Shown one piece after another: positions 7,637 through 16,051 of a stretch of DNA of 64,000 nucleotides. The stretch's first letter is position 1; every line of letters starts with the position of its first letter. Both the position numbers and the translations under genes were made by a program. Where the stretch lies: contig NZ_JOEY01000001.1 of NCBI RefSeq assembly GCF_000718165.1, positions 124,001 to 188,000 of the forward strand. The letters are read 5' to 3'. The notes below the pieces were generated by a model. The model was not told where the DNA came from and ran no database searches. It worked only from the letters and a program-made list of their open reading frames with translations. Source of the DNA: Streptomyces fulvoviolaceus (GTDB lineage: Bacteria; Actinomycetota; Actinomycetes; Streptomycetales; Streptomycetaceae).

Positions 7637-8509
7637 GTGACCAGCCAAGCCACCTTCACGCCACCCCCCGGCGCCCGCGCCCACCTCCTCCGTACCGCGC
7701 GCGGTGAGTTCGCCGTCGTCGACTCCCCCGCGGCCGTCGGTGTCGAGCCGAAGGGCGTGGCGCTGCTGCTGCCCGGGTTCACGGGGAGCAAGGAGGACTT
7801 CACGCTGCTGCACGAGCCGCTCGCGGCGCGCGGGTACCGTGCCGTCGCCGTGGACGGGCGGGGGCAGTTCGAGTCGGACGGGCCCGAGGGCGACGAATCC
7901 GCCTATGCGCAGGGCGAGTTGGCGCGGGACGTACTCGCACAGGCCGCAGCCCTCGACGCCGGCCCGGTACACCTGGTGGGGCACTCCCTCGGCGGCCAGA
8001 TCTGCCGCGCCGCCGCACTGCTCGACGACTCCCCGTTCCGTTCCCTCACCCTCGTCGCATCCGGCCCGGCGCAGATCTCCGACTCCCAGCAGCAGCGCGT
8101 GAAGCTGCTGACGGACGCGCTCCGCGTGATGACGGCGGCCGAGGTGTGGGAGGCCATCCTGGCGATGGGACCGCCGGAGAAGGTCGGCGGCCCCGCCCGC
8201 GGCATCGGCGACATCAACCAGCTGCGCACCCGCTGGCTGGGCCACAAACCGGCCCAACTCTTCGCCACGGCACGTCAGTTGTGCACGGAGCCGGACCGCG
8301 TCACCGAACTCGCCGCCGTCCCACTGCCGTTCCACGTCCTGTCGGGCACCCGCGACGACACCTGGCCCGTGACACTCCTCGACGACATGGCCGTACGGCT
8401 GAAAGCGCGCCGGACGGTGATCCCCGGAGCCGAACACTCCCCCAACGCCGACCAGCCCCTCCCCACGGCCCGCGCCCTCGCCGGCTTCTGGGACAGCACC
8501 GGCGCATAG
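7637..8509 (+). CDS. Alpha/beta hydrolase
   Basis: 290 residues from GTG 7637. Hydrolase-fold features: L-L-P-G-F-T-G-S near residue 45, the nucleophile elbow G-H-S-L-G-G with Ser117, an acid in G-T-R-D-D-T-W, and a late His in G-A-E-H-S-P. No signal peptide is seen. It is shorter than, and not closely similar to, the hydrolase at 562-1584. It stands between the helicase terminator and the convergent NYN gene, so it is probably monocistronic. The substrate is unknown. Confidence 0.9.
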   Translation: MTSQATFTPPPGARAHLLRTARGEFAVVDSPAAVGVEPKGVALLLPGFTGSKEDFTLLHEPLAARGYRAVAVDGRGQFESDGPEGDESAYAQGELARDVLAQAAALDAGPVHLVGHSLGGQICRAAALLDDSPFRSLTLVASGPAQISDSQQQRVKLLTDALRVMTAAEVWEAILAMGPPEKVGGPARGIGDINQLRTRWLGHKPAQLFATARQLCTEPDRVTELAAVPLPFHVLSGTRDDTWPVTLLDDMAVRLKARRTVIPGAEHSPNADQPLPTARALAGFWDSTGA

Positions 8510-8705
8510 GGCCGGTCCGGCGGATCATGCCGGTGTCGCGGGCCCTGGCACACAAGGGCGTGGGGACCCCATCGCGTCGCCCGCCGCGGCAGCGGCTGAC
8601 GTCAACGTCTCCTCCGCCTTGCGGCTGCACGCACCAGACCCCGCTCGGGTCGCCCCGGGCGCCGCTTCTTGCCGCCGGCCTGATCCGCCGGACAGGCCCT
8701 GGCCC

Positions 8706-9608
8706 CTAGTACTGCGCCTGCAAGTGCCCCCAGAACCCGTCCCGCAGTGCCCGCCGCAGATCCGCCTGCCCGCGCAGCGAGTACTGCAGCAGACCCTCCG
8801 CCTCCACCAGCAGGTCCTGGTCCACCGAGCCCGGGAGGTAGGGGTGGCCCGGCAGCAGCTCCACCAGTGACTCCCGCCCTCGCGCCGCCAGCCACTTCGC
8901 CGCGATCTGCGCGCCCACGAAGCGGACGTCCTCCCGCGCCGGACGGACCGCCGTCGCCTCGTAGGCGTGGGCCGCGCGCCGGGACACGTACGGTTTGAAG
9001 AAGTCCAGGTCGAGGGTGCGCTGGCTGTCGACCTCCCAGAGCAGTGGCTCGGCCTGGTTACGGCCCTCCGGCGCCTCGATGCCCCACAGGTGGACGCGAG
9101 CGCCGTACCCCTGGGCCGCCTCGACCGCCGAGACCAGGTCCTCGTCGCCGCCGAGGAGCGCCGCGTCGCTGATGGCGCGATGGCGGGCGAGGGACTCCAG
9201 ATCGCTCCGGATCAGTGAATCGACGCCCTTCTGCTGGTTGTTGGCGTTGAGGTTGCCCAACCGGACCTTCACGTCCGGGAGTTCGGCGATCGACTGCTGC
9301 TCCGCCGTGTGGATGCGGCGTCTGGCGCCGTCGTACCAGTAGACCCGCAGCAGCCGGCTGTCCGCGAAGATCGTGCGGGCCCGGTCGATGAGCGCCTCGA
9401 TCAGGCCCTCGGTGTCCAGATCGAAGGCGCGGCGGTCCTCCGTGCCGGCGACGAGGCGCCCGGCGGCCGCGTACAGATATCCCGCGTCGACGAAGATCGC
9501 ATGGGTCGAGGGCGTCTTCGCCACCTCGGCGAGCATGCGCTGGAGCAGCTCGTTGGTGCGGTCGATGCGGGCGTTGAGGGCCGCGAGGTCGTCGTTCATT
9601 GCCTCCAT
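8706..9608 (-). CDS. NYN domain (PIN-like) putative ribonuclease
   Basis: 300 residues from ATG 9608; starts at 9599 or 9623 are also possible. After a short coiled segment (N-A-R-I-D-R-T-N-E-L-L-Q-R-M) comes a NYN/PIN-like domain with the acidic pattern F-V-D-A-G-Y-L near residue 40, a G-V-D-S-L-I segment and G-G-D-E-D-L-V. These are the positions of the metal-binding carboxylates in NYN nucleases. The C-terminal 80 residues are helical (K-W-L-A-A-R-G-R-E-S-L-V-E-L). RNA cleavage or processing is inferred from the fold. The gene is divergent from the SigR-type promoter region. Confidence 0.87.
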   Translation of the reverse strand: MEAMNDDLAALNARIDRTNELLQRMLAEVAKTPSTHAIFVDAGYLYAAAGRLVAGTEDRRAFDLDTEGLIEALIDRARTIFADSRLLRVYWYDGARRRIHTAEQQSIAELPDVKVRLGNLNANNQQKGVDSLIRSDLESLARHRAISDAALLGGDEDLVSAVEAAQGYGARVHLWGIEAPEGRNQAEPLLWEVDSQRTLDLDFFKPYVSRRAAHAYEATAVRPAREDVRFVGAQIAAKWLAARGRESLVELLPGHPYLPGSVDQDLLVEAEGLLQYSLRGQADLRRALRDGFWGHLQAQY

Positions 9609-9697
9609 TGTCCCGGCGGTCACGCTGCGAACACAACCGGTCCCGAACAGTCGCTTACCGATCAGTAGTTAGCCGTTCGAAAAATTTCTTTAGCGTA

Positions 9698-9724
9698 GGG
9701 AATGTTTGTAACACGCATCCCGTT
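9698..9724 (+). promoter_or_regulatory. SigR-type promoter
   Basis: GGGAAT (9698-9703), exactly 18 bases, then GTT (9722-9724, continuing GAC). This matches the GGAAT-N18-GTT promoter form of SigR, the Streptomyces thiol-oxidative-stress sigma factor. It lies about 58 bases upstream of the ATG at 9783 in an AT-rich intergenic region. Confidence 0.65.
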
Positions 9725-9782
9725 GACTACCTACGTACACAGAAATTCTCCTCAGGAGGATGACCAGACGAAGGGAGAAGCC

Positions 9783-9935
9783 ATGCGCTTCGAAATCATG
9801 CGACTCGACGACGTCGACGGTACCCCCGTGGACAGCACCGTCGTGGACGCCGCCTCCGTCAACCGGATCGTTCAGCAGGCCGCCGCCATCGGGCAGCGGC
9901 TGTGGATCCGTCCGGCCGACACCTCGGCCTCGTAA
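9783..9935 (+). CDS. 50-residue protein of unknown function
   Basis: A short frame from ATG 9783 with an AAGGGAG ribosome site 6 bases upstream (M-R-F-E-I-M-R-L-D-D-V-D-G). It has no Cys and no membrane segment; the sequence looks like a small folded domain with a beta start and a central helix (A-S-V-N-R-I-V-Q-Q-A-A). The SigR-like promoter upstream and a clean terminator downstream frame it as its own transcript. That is the main evidence that it is real. The function is unknown; a role in thiol stress would be inference only. Confidence 0.75.
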   Translation: MRFEIMRLDDVDGTPVDSTVVDAASVNRIVQQAAAIGQRLWIRPADTSAS

Positions 9936-9961
9936 CAGCCGCGGATCACCGCAGAAGCTTC

Positions 9962-9999
9962 AGAGCCCCCGCCCGGCACCGACGCCGGACGGGGGCTCT
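9962..9999. terminator. Terminator hairpin
   Basis: AGAGCCCCCGCCCGGC pairs with GCCGGACGGGGGCTCT (one mismatch) across a 6-base loop, between the 50-residue gene and the convergent marC-type gene. It may serve both strands. Confidence 0.85.
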
Positions 10000-10022
10000 G
10001 CGCATGGCCACTGTCCACGGGG

Positions 10023-10628
10023 TCAGCTCGCCTGGATCACCTGCGTGACCCCGTTGATGATCTGCTGCACGGCGATCGCGGAGAGCATCATGCCCGCGAG
10101 CCGGGTCACCAGGACCACGCCGCCGTCCTTGATGACCCGGATGATCAGCAGCGAATACCGCATCACGACCCACAGCACGACATGGATGGCGAGGATCGCC
10201 GTCCACACCGACACCTGCGAGGCGACGCCGTCGGCCTTCTGCACGGCGAGGATGACCGACACGATCGCACCCGGGCCCGCCAGCAGCGGCATGCCCAGCG
10301 GTACGAGCGCGACGTTGACGTCCTTGGTCTGCTTCGGCTCGTCCGTCTTGCCGGTGAGCAGGTCCAGCGCGATCAGCAGGAGCAGCAGTCCGCCCGCGAT
10401 CATCAGCGCGGGCACGGAGACGTGCAGGTAGTCGAGGATCTGGTGGCCCAGCAGCCCGAAGACGGTGATGACACCGCCCGCCACACAGACGGCCTGGAAG
10501 GCCATCCGCCGCTGCACCTTGGCGGGCCGGCCGGCGGTCAGCGCGAGGAAGATCGGGGTGATCCCGGGGGGATCCATGATGACGAAGAGGGTGAGGAAGA
10601 GCGAGCCGAAGACGGCGACGTCGAACAT
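10023..10628 (-). CDS. MarC family integral membrane protein
   Basis: 201 residues with six predicted hydrophobic segments and the family signatures F-V-I-M-D-P-P-G-I-T-P-I-F near residue 15 and P-L-L-A-G-P-G-A-I around residue 115. The basic Q-R-R-M-A-F segment follows the first helix pair, as in MarC/YhgN proteins. These are inner-membrane proteins of unresolved function; the old link to multiple antibiotic resistance is not supported for the family. It lies downstream of the PHP gene's 3' end without a clear joint promoter. Confidence 0.93.
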   Translation of the reverse strand: MFDVAVFGSLFLTLFVIMDPPGITPIFLALTAGRPAKVQRRMAFQAVCVAGGVITVFGLLGHQILDYLHVSVPALMIAGGLLLLLIALDLLTGKTDEPKQTKDVNVALVPLGMPLLAGPGAIVSVILAVQKADGVASQVSVWTAILAIHVVLWVVMRYSLLIIRVIKDGGVVLVTRLAGMMLSAIAVQQIINGVTQVIQAS

Positions 10629-10680
10629 GACGGAAGAGGCCTTGCAGTAAGAGGGGTGAGCGGGCGTGCCGAGGTGCGGC

Positions 10681-11538
10681 TCAGGCTCCGCCGGTCCCCG
10701 GCACCGGGAACGCCCCGGTGGCCCGCCGCGTGATCTCCCCGTACACCTCGGGGTCCGTCGTGTACTCGCCGAGGGTGACCGTCTTCCGGCTGCCGTGGTA
10801 GTCGCTGGACCCGGTCGTCAGCAGACCCAGTTCCTTCGCGAGCCCTCGCAGCCGTACGCGCGTGTCGGCGTCGTGGTCCATGTGGTCGACCTCGATGCCG
10901 TCGAGGCCGGCCGCCGCCATCTCCGCGATCGCGGACTCGGGCACGGTCCGCCCCCGCTTGCTCGCGGCCGGATGCGCGAACACGGTGACGCCGCCCGCCG
11001 CCTTGACCAGACGGATCGCCTCGAAGGGGTCGGTCTCGTGCTTCTCCACGAAGGCCCGGCCACCGTCGGCCAGCCAGTCCTGGGTGAAGGCGTCGCTCAC
11101 GGTCGGCACGACGCCGAGCTCGACGAGCGCGGTGGCGACATGCGGCCGCCCGACGGACCCGTCACCGGCGATCCGCGCCACCTGCTCCCAGGTGACCGGC
11201 ACACCCAGCTCCTGAAGCTTCGCGACCATCCCGCGCGCCCGCGGCACCCGGTCGTCCCGCACCAGCTCGCGCTCGGCCAGCAGCGCCGGCTCCTCGGGGT
11301 CGAAGAGGTAGGCCAGCATGTGCATGGACACGCCGTCGATACGACAGGACAGCTCGGCCCCGGTGACCAGCGTGAGTCCCTCGGGCAGCGCGGCGATCGC
11401 CTCGGTGTACCCACGGGTGGTGTCGTGATCGGTGAGCGCGACGACATCCAGCCCGGCGGCGCCCGCGTTGCGGACCAGCTCGGCGGGCGTGTCCGTACCG
11501 TCGGAAGCGGTGGAGTGGCAGTGCAGGTCGATGCGCAC
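10681..11538 (-). CDS. PHP domain metal-dependent phosphoesterase
   Basis: 285 residues from GTG 11538, preceded by GGAG at 6-base spacing; the frame is open further upstream but lacks similarity there. Metal-binding motifs of the PHP fold are all present: D-L-H-C-H-S-T-A-S-D-G at the start, L-T-D-H-D-T near residue 45, E-L-S-C near 75, a central G-R-P-H, F-A-H-P, and the late S-D-Y-H-G. This is the YciV/RnaseAM-like group, which removes phosphates from nucleotide or short RNA 5' ends. The exact substrate here is not shown. Confidence 0.93.
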   Translation of the reverse strand: MRIDLHCHSTASDGTDTPAELVRNAGAAGLDVVALTDHDTTRGYTEAIAALPEGLTLVTGAELSCRIDGVSMHMLAYLFDPEEPALLAERELVRDDRVPRARGMVAKLQELGVPVTWEQVARIAGDGSVGRPHVATALVELGVVPTVSDAFTQDWLADGGRAFVEKHETDPFEAIRLVKAAGGVTVFAHPAASKRGRTVPESAIAEMAAAGLDGIEVDHMDHDADTRVRLRGLAKELGLLTTGSSDYHGSRKTVTLGEYTTDPEVYGEITRRATGAFPVPGTGGA

Positions 11539-11649
11539 GGCGGACTCCACAGGGCGACGGGACAGAAGCGGACGCTCAAGGATAACCGGATTTTCCAGCT
11601 CCCCTGTCACACCCGCAACGGCTGAACGCCCCCTACGAACACCCACCCA

Positions 11650-11710
11650 GGGGCGCAGGACCGTGTTGAATTTGCGGCTACCGCCGCGTGGGTGCGTCCA
11701 GCCACAACGA
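11650..11710. repeat. Dispersed Streptomyces intergenic repeat, copy 2
   Basis: GGGGCGCAGGACCGTGTTGAATTTGCGGCTACCGCCGCGTGGGTGCG closely matches copy 1 at 3712. It lies between two same-strand genes, just downstream of the zinc-ribbon gene's stop. Confidence 0.7.
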
Positions 11711-11754
11711 GCCCGCACCCGCCCACAGACGGACACACGCACCGCCAATAGGCG

Positions 11755-12396
11755 CTACGGCTTGAGCAAGCGCGGCGACAACGCCCCGCACGGCACCAGC
11801 TCCACCTCGGCCCCCGCGTCCCGCAGATCCGTCAGCACCAGCTCGTCGTACATCAGCAGCCCCGACTGCTCGGGCCACACGACGGCCCACAGCCACAACC
11901 CAAGCGCCTCGCCCGCGAAAACGGCCCGGTCGTCCGGCGCCCCCGCGACATGCCACAACGGCGTGGGCCGACCCGCGGCGAGGACCTTGGCCTGGGGCGG
12001 TTTCTCGACGTTCAGGTACGGCCCCGGGTCCGGGCCGTCGACGCCCGCGTACCGCGCGCCGAGGCCGACGCCGAGTTCCTCGGCGACGAGGATCAGCTCT
12101 CCTATGCCGCCCAGCGGGCCCGGTCCCGAGCAGGCCACCGCGGTCGCACGGCCGCCGCTGCGGTCGTCGCCGGCACTGAGCACGCCCGTGAACAGCCAGC
12201 CGACCGGCAGCGGCCACGGCATCCACACCGGTACCTGCGTGCGGTGCACCACGACGCCGAGGGCCTCGACGCTGGGCGGGATCACCGGCTGCAGTGGATG
12301 CACGCTGCCGTGGACATCGCACTGCCAGGTGTCGGCGAAGAGTCCGGGAGCCCTGACCCGGCCACCACACTTCGGGCAACTGGGTTCGCCCCTCAT
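11755..12396 (-). CDS. DUF6758-type zinc-ribbon protein
   Basis: 213 residues starting M-R-G-E-P-S-C-P-K-C-G-G. The C-P-K-C pair plus C26 and H29 (W-Q-C-D-V-H-G) form a likely zinc ribbon. The rest is a mixed alpha/beta domain with a Gly-rich loop (A-C-S-G-P-G-P-L-G-G-I-G-E). This organisation is a conserved Streptomyces family with no known activity. It is divergent from the MFS gene and shares its AT-rich promoter region. Confidence 0.8.
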   Translation of the reverse strand: MRGEPSCPKCGGRVRAPGLFADTWQCDVHGSVHPLQPVIPPSVEALGVVVHRTQVPVWMPWPLPVGWLFTGVLSAGDDRSGGRATAVACSGPGPLGGIGELILVAEELGVGLGARYAGVDGPDPGPYLNVEKPPQAKVLAAGRPTPLWHVAGAPDDRAVFAGEALGLWLWAVVWPEQSGLLMYDELVLTDLRDAGAEVELVPCGALSPRLLKP

Positions 12397-12465
12397 AGGG
12401 CCCCACGGTCCTACCCCTGCTCCCCCACGTCAAGGACGATCACCCGTCCGGCCGGAACCCCAAAA

Positions 12466-12506
12466 CTGCATGCAGCTTGCATTAATTAGCCACGCTAACT
12501 TACTAT
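12466..12506 (+). promoter_or_regulatory. Promoter of the MFS gene with overlapping palindrome
   Basis: TTGCAT (12477-12482), an 18-base spacer and TACTAT (12501-12506) form a good housekeeping-type promoter. A perfect palindrome CTGCATGCAG (12466-12475) abuts the -35 box and the overlapping TGCATGCAGCTTGCA has further dyad symmetry. A repressor or activator site for this transporter gene is plausible. No regulator gene is adjacent. Confidence 0.6.
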
Positions 12507-12542
12507 GTGCATATACCAACTATCTCCTCAGGGGAGGAAAGC

Positions 12543-13805
12543 ATGGACGACCCATTCGATGCGGGAGCCGGTAGCCTCCTGCGCCAGCCCAAGGCGGTCT
12601 GGGCGACCGCCGGCGCGTCCGTCGTCGCCTTCATGGGCATCGGACTCGTCGACCCGATCCTGCCGTCCATCGCCCAGGGCCTCGACGCCACGGCCAGCCA
12701 GGTCTCCCTGCTCTTCACCTCGTACTTCCTCATCACCGCGATCGCGATGCTGGTCACCGGCTTCGTCTCCAGTCGCATCGGCGGCAAGAAGACCCTGCTG
12801 CTCGGCCTCGCCCTCGTCGTGGTCTTCGCGGGCCTCGCGGGCACCTCGAACTCGGTCGCGGAGCTGGTCGGCTTCCGGGCCGGCTGGGGCCTCGGCAACG
12901 CACTGTTCGTCTCGACGGCCCTCGCGGTCATCGTCGGCGCGGCGGCCGGCGGCAGCGCCGCGGCGATCCTGCTGTACGAGTCCGCCCTCGGCCTGGGCAT
13001 GGCGTGCGGGCCCCTGCTGGGCGCACTGCTCGGCGACGCCAGCTGGCGCTACCCGTTCTTCGGCACCGCGTTCCTGATGGCGGTCGGCTTCCTGTGCATC
13101 ACTGCGTTCCTGAAGGAACAGCCGAGGCCGGCCCGCAAGACCTCGCTGCTCGACCCCATCAAGGCGCTCGGCCACGGCGGCCTCGCCTCGGCGGCCGTCT
13201 CGGCGTTCTTCTACAACTACACGTTCTTCACCGTGCTGGCCTTCACGCCGTTCGTGCTGAACATGACCCCGTACAAGTCGGGCGCCGTCTTCTTCGCCTG
13301 GGGCGTCCTGCTCGCCGTCTTCTCGGTGGTCGTGGCGCCGCGGATGCAGGAGCGGTTCGGCTCGCTGAAGGTGCTCGGCGGCTCACTGGTGCTGCTCGCG
13401 GTGGACGTGCTCGTCCTCGGCTACGGCAACCACACCGCCGCCATCGTCTGCACGATCCTGTCCGGTGCCTTCATCGGCGTGAACAACACCGTCTATACAG
13501 AGCTGGCCCTCGGCGTGTCCGACGCGCCGCGCCCGGTGGCGAGCGCGGGCTACAACTTCGTGCGCTGGTTCGCGGCGGCCGCCGCGCCCTTCTTCGCGCC
13601 GAAGATCGAGGAGTGGACCGACATCCACATCCCGTTCGTGGTCGCGGCGGTCACCGCCGTACTGGGCGCGGTCGTGGTCGTCGTACGACGGAAGTCGCTC
13701 ACCCTCCCCCACTCTCGAACTCGCTCGAGCGGGGGGACCCCCATCGCGGAGGAGCCGGAGCCGCGGAACGCGACCGAGGACAGCGTCACCGTCTCCGCCA
13801 ACTAG
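12543..13805 (+). CDS. Major facilitator superfamily transporter
   Basis: About 420 residues from ATG 12543 after GGGGAGGAAA, 37 bases downstream of the -10 box. It has twelve hydrophobic segments, the loop 2-3 signature G-F-V-S-S-R-I-G-G-K-K-T, and V-D-P-I-L-P-S-I in helix 1, typical of drug/metabolite H+ antiporters. The C-terminal tail after R-R-K-S-L-T carries an inserted GC-rich repeat translated as L-P-H-S-R-T-R-S-S-G-G-T-P, which is not part of the family fold. The substrate is unknown; a multidrug-type efflux role is inferred. Confidence 0.92.
   Translation: MDDPFDAGAGSLLRQPKAVWATAGASVVAFMGIGLVDPILPSIAQGLDATASQVSLLFTSYFLITAIAMLVTGFVSSRIGGKKTLLLGLALVVVFAGLAGTSNSVAELVGFRAGWGLGNALFVSTALAVIVGAAAGGSAAAILLYESALGLGMACGPLLGALLGDASWRYPFFGTAFLMAVGFLCITAFLKEQPRPARKTSLLDPIKALGHGGLASAAVSAFFYNYTFFTVLAFTPFVLNMTPYKSGAVFFAWGVLLAVFSVVVAPRMQERFGSLKVLGGSLVLLAVDVLVLGYGNHTAAIVCTILSGAFIGVNNTVYTELALGVSDAPRPVASAGYNFVRWFAAAAAPFFAPKIEEWTDIHIPFVVAAVTAVLGAVVVVVRRKSLTLPHSRTRSSGGTPIAEEPEPRNATEDSVTVSAN
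13704..13743. repeat. GC-rich palindromic repeat inside the MFS gene
   Basis: CTCCCCCACTCTCGAACTCGCTCGAGCGGGGGGACCCCCA lies near the 3' end of the coding sequence. The same motif in reverse complement occurs inside the acetyltransferase gene at 36755, and a diverged form lies at 44113. It adds about 13 residues in frame. Confidence 0.8.
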
Positions 13806-13835
13806 CGCTTTCCGGCCACCGGTTGGTGAGATCAG

Positions 13836-14420
13836 TCACTCGAGTGGGACGGATTTCCGGGAGGGATCCCGGAGGTCCGTCCCGTTCGTCAGCCAGCGCT
13901 CCTGCAGGGCCTGGGCGCCGTGCACGCGCTTCCAGGCGGCCTCGTTCGGGGTCATGGGGAGCAACGGCAGGAACTGGACCGGGTCGAGGGGCTCGTCGAG
14001 CTCCAGGTCCTCGACCAGGCCGCCCGGTTCGGCGACCAGGACCGAGGTGAACGGGGCGCCGGGCCACAGCGGTTCACCGACGTCGAGGGAGGCACCGGGG
14101 GCCACGATCACGCCCTCGACCTGCGGGGACGCGCCCAGGACGGCGAGCGGGCGGAGGACCTTGTCGGTATCGGCGAGGCCACTCCTGACAGAAAGGACCA
14201 GCTCGGCGCGGGGCCCCTTGACCGGGTCGGCGAGCATCGAGGTCGGGTCGCCCATCGGCTGGGCGGACATGCCGAGCGTGGCGTAACGGACGATGTCCCC
14301 CTCCTGAAAACGCAGCACTTCGATGCGGTCCGTACCGAGGAAGGTGACCGCGGCGCGCGCGTCCGGCACGCCCAGCGCGGTGCGCAACCGGGCCTCGACC
14401 AGAGGAAGAACATCAGCCAT
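13836..14420 (-). CDS. Suppressor-of-fused (SUFU) domain protein
   Basis: 194 residues from ATG 14420; an in-frame start at 14453 is also possible. It resembles bacterial SUFU-domain proteins (PF05076): an early R-T-A-L-G-V segment, the G-M-S-A-Q-P-M region, R-A-E-L-V-L-S-V-R and the late L-L-P-M-T-P-N-E-A-A-W-K. In bacteria this domain is often found in immunity proteins of polymorphic toxins or in stand-alone proteins of unknown role. No toxin gene is adjacent. It is cytoplasmic with no signal peptide. Confidence 0.78.
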   Translation of the reverse strand: MADVLPLVEARLRTALGVPDARAAVTFLGTDRIEVLRFQEGDIVRYATLGMSAQPMGDPTSMLADPVKGPRAELVLSVRSGLADTDKVLRPLAVLGASPQVEGVIVAPGASLDVGEPLWPGAPFTSVLVAEPGGLVEDLELDEPLDPVQFLPLLPMTPNEAAWKRVHGAQALQERWLTNGTDLRDPSRKSVPLE

Positions 14421-14912
14421 GCCGCGAGCATAGAACTCGTCAGTACCGGGCAAAGCAGCGCCTTGACAGTTCAGTCGGCTGATAGTCTTGCCCGGTCGTT
14501 CGGGGCAGCACGCAGAAGCGTCGCGAATCGAGTCCCGACGCCGAATGAGACTCCCTTACGGGAATGGATCGTCCCTTACGAGGGACCGGCCGGAGGAGGT
14601 GGGGCTGTCATGGATCGAAGTCGACCGTGCAGTACCACTCGCTCTTCCGGCTGCTGATGCAGCTGCTGTGACTCCCGGCTGACCGCCGCCTCTCACATCT
14701 CGCGTCTTCGTGCGGAAGAGCACTTCGTTTCGTCTTGCCTGATCTGTCTGATCTGAAGCAGTAGCTGAATCAGTAGCGAAACTCGCCACCGCGACGGTGC
14801 GGTGCTCCCCGCTTTGTGGACGTGCCAAACACCCGCAGTCAGGACGTCCCCATTCCGGGTAGTTCCACCCGCCGCCGGCGCCCTTTCGTTGCCTGCCACG
14901 AAGGAGCCTGCC
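14421..14912 (+). promoter_or_regulatory. Long leader region upstream of corA
   Basis: 492 bases without a conventional gene. A TTGACA box at 14463 may mark the promoter. Around 14545-14585 are nested short stems (CTCCCTTACGGGA, then TCCCTTACGAGGGA). An exceptionally strong GGAGGAGGT at 14592-14600 precedes ATG 14610, not the corA start. An Mg-sensing leader is plausible for a magnesium transporter, but I could not match the M-box consensus. Confidence 0.4.
14610..14657 (+). promoter_or_regulatory. Possible leader peptide in the corA 5' region
   Basis: A 15-codon frame from ATG 14610 to TGA 14657 (M-D-R-S-R-P-C-S-T-T-R-S-S-G-C) sits 9 bases behind a near-perfect Shine-Dalgarno. A second short frame (GTG 14627 to TGA 14671) overlaps it. 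The placement fits a regulatory leader peptide, but no homology or expression evidence is available. Confidence 0.35.
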
Positions 14913-16028
14913 ATGTCGATGATCCGTGACCTGCGTGCCGCAGTCCGCCCGTCGCGCATCTCCCTGCGCAAGGACACCGGCGCGTACGACACGACGCGCG
15001 ACCCCTCGACGCCCTCCGCCGTCGTCGACTGCGCCGTCTACCGCGACGGTGCCCGCGTGGAGACTCCGAAGGCGCTGACCCCGCACGAGGCGATGCGCCA
15101 GGTGCGGCGCGACGGGGGATTCGTGTGGATCGGTCTGCACGAGCCGACCGAGGCCGAATTCTCCGGTATCGCAAGCGAGTTCGGGCTGCACCCGCTGGCT
15201 GTCGAGGACGCGGTGCAGGCCCACCAGCGGCCCAAGCTGGAGCGCTACGACGACTCCCTGTTCACCGTCTTCAAGACCATCCACTACATCGAGCACGACC
15301 GGCTCACCGCCAACAGCGAGATCGTCGAGACCGGCGAGGTCATGTGCTTCACCGGACGGGACTTCTTCATCACCGTCCGGCACGGCGGGCAGGGCTCGCT
15401 GCGGGCGCTGCGACACCGGCTGCAGGACGACCCCGAGCTGCTCGCCAGGGGGCCCTCGGCGGTGCTGCACGCGATCGCCGACCACGTCGTCGACGGCTAC
15501 GTCGCGGTCGCCGACGCCGTGCAGGACGACATCGACGAGGTGGAGACCGAGGTCTTCTCGCCGGGCCGCAAGGGCTCGCCGCGCGGTACGGACGCCGGGC
15601 GGATCTACCAACTCAAGCGCGAGGTGCTGGAGTTCAAGCGGGCCGTGTCGCCGCTGCTGCGTCCCATGCAGCTGCTGAGCGAGCGGCCGATGCGGCTGAT
15701 CGACCCCGACATCCAGAAGTACTTCCGGGACGTCGCCGACCACCTCGCTCGGGTCCAGGAACAGGTCATCGGCTTCGACGAGCTGCTCAACTCGATCCTC
15801 CAGGCCAACCTCGCGCAGGCGTCCGTCGCCCAGAACGAGGACATGCGGAAGATCACGTCCTGGGCCGCGATCATCGCCGTACCGACGATGGTGTGTGGCG
15901 TGTACGGCATGAACTTCGACTACATGCCCGAGACGCACTGGAAGTTCGGCTACCCGGTCATCATGATGATCACCGGCGTGATCTGCCTCGGGATCCACCG
16001 CACACTGAAGCGCAACGGCTGGCTGTGA
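14913..16028 (+). CDS. corA: CorA-type magnesium/cobalt transporter
   Basis: 371 residues from ATG 14913 behind AAGGAG. A large cytoplasmic domain rich in acidic helices (D-D-I-D-E-V-E-T-E-V) is followed by two C-terminal membrane helices. The pore signature Y-G-M-N-F-D-Y-M-P-E ends the first helix, the standard CorA G-M-N motif. The protein forms pentameric Mg2+ channels in the cytoplasmic membrane. It lies near an MgtE-N/CBS gene, as Rv1239c lies near Rv1232c. The long leader suggests post-transcriptional control. Confidence 0.95.
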   Translation: MSMIRDLRAAVRPSRISLRKDTGAYDTTRDPSTPSAVVDCAVYRDGARVETPKALTPHEAMRQVRRDGGFVWIGLHEPTEAEFSGIASEFGLHPLAVEDAVQAHQRPKLERYDDSLFTVFKTIHYIEHDRLTANSEIVETGEVMCFTGRDFFITVRHGGQGSLRALRHRLQDDPELLARGPSAVLHAIADHVVDGYVAVADAVQDDIDEVETEVFSPGRKGSPRGTDAGRIYQLKREVLEFKRAVSPLLRPMQLLSERPMRLIDPDIQKYFRDVADHLARVQEQVIGFDELLNSILQANLAQASVAQNEDMRKITSWAAIIAVPTMVCGVYGMNFDYMPETHWKFGYPVIMMITGVICLGIHRTLKRNGWL

Positions 16029-16051
16029 GCGTGCGTGGATAGGCTGGGCGC

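Noticed and set aside
6182..8437. A 751-codon minus-strand frame across the helicase tail and the hydrolase gene
   Set aside because: It is antisense to two well-supported genes; its repeats are the mirror of the K-P-R-R-T-R-K tail, and third-position GC favours the plus strand.
14545..14700. M-box (ykoK) magnesium riboswitch upstream of corA
   Set aside because: The TGAGACTCCCTTACGGGA segment faintly recalls the M-box start, but the conserved CTGCCGCCCAGAAA and later core segments are missing.
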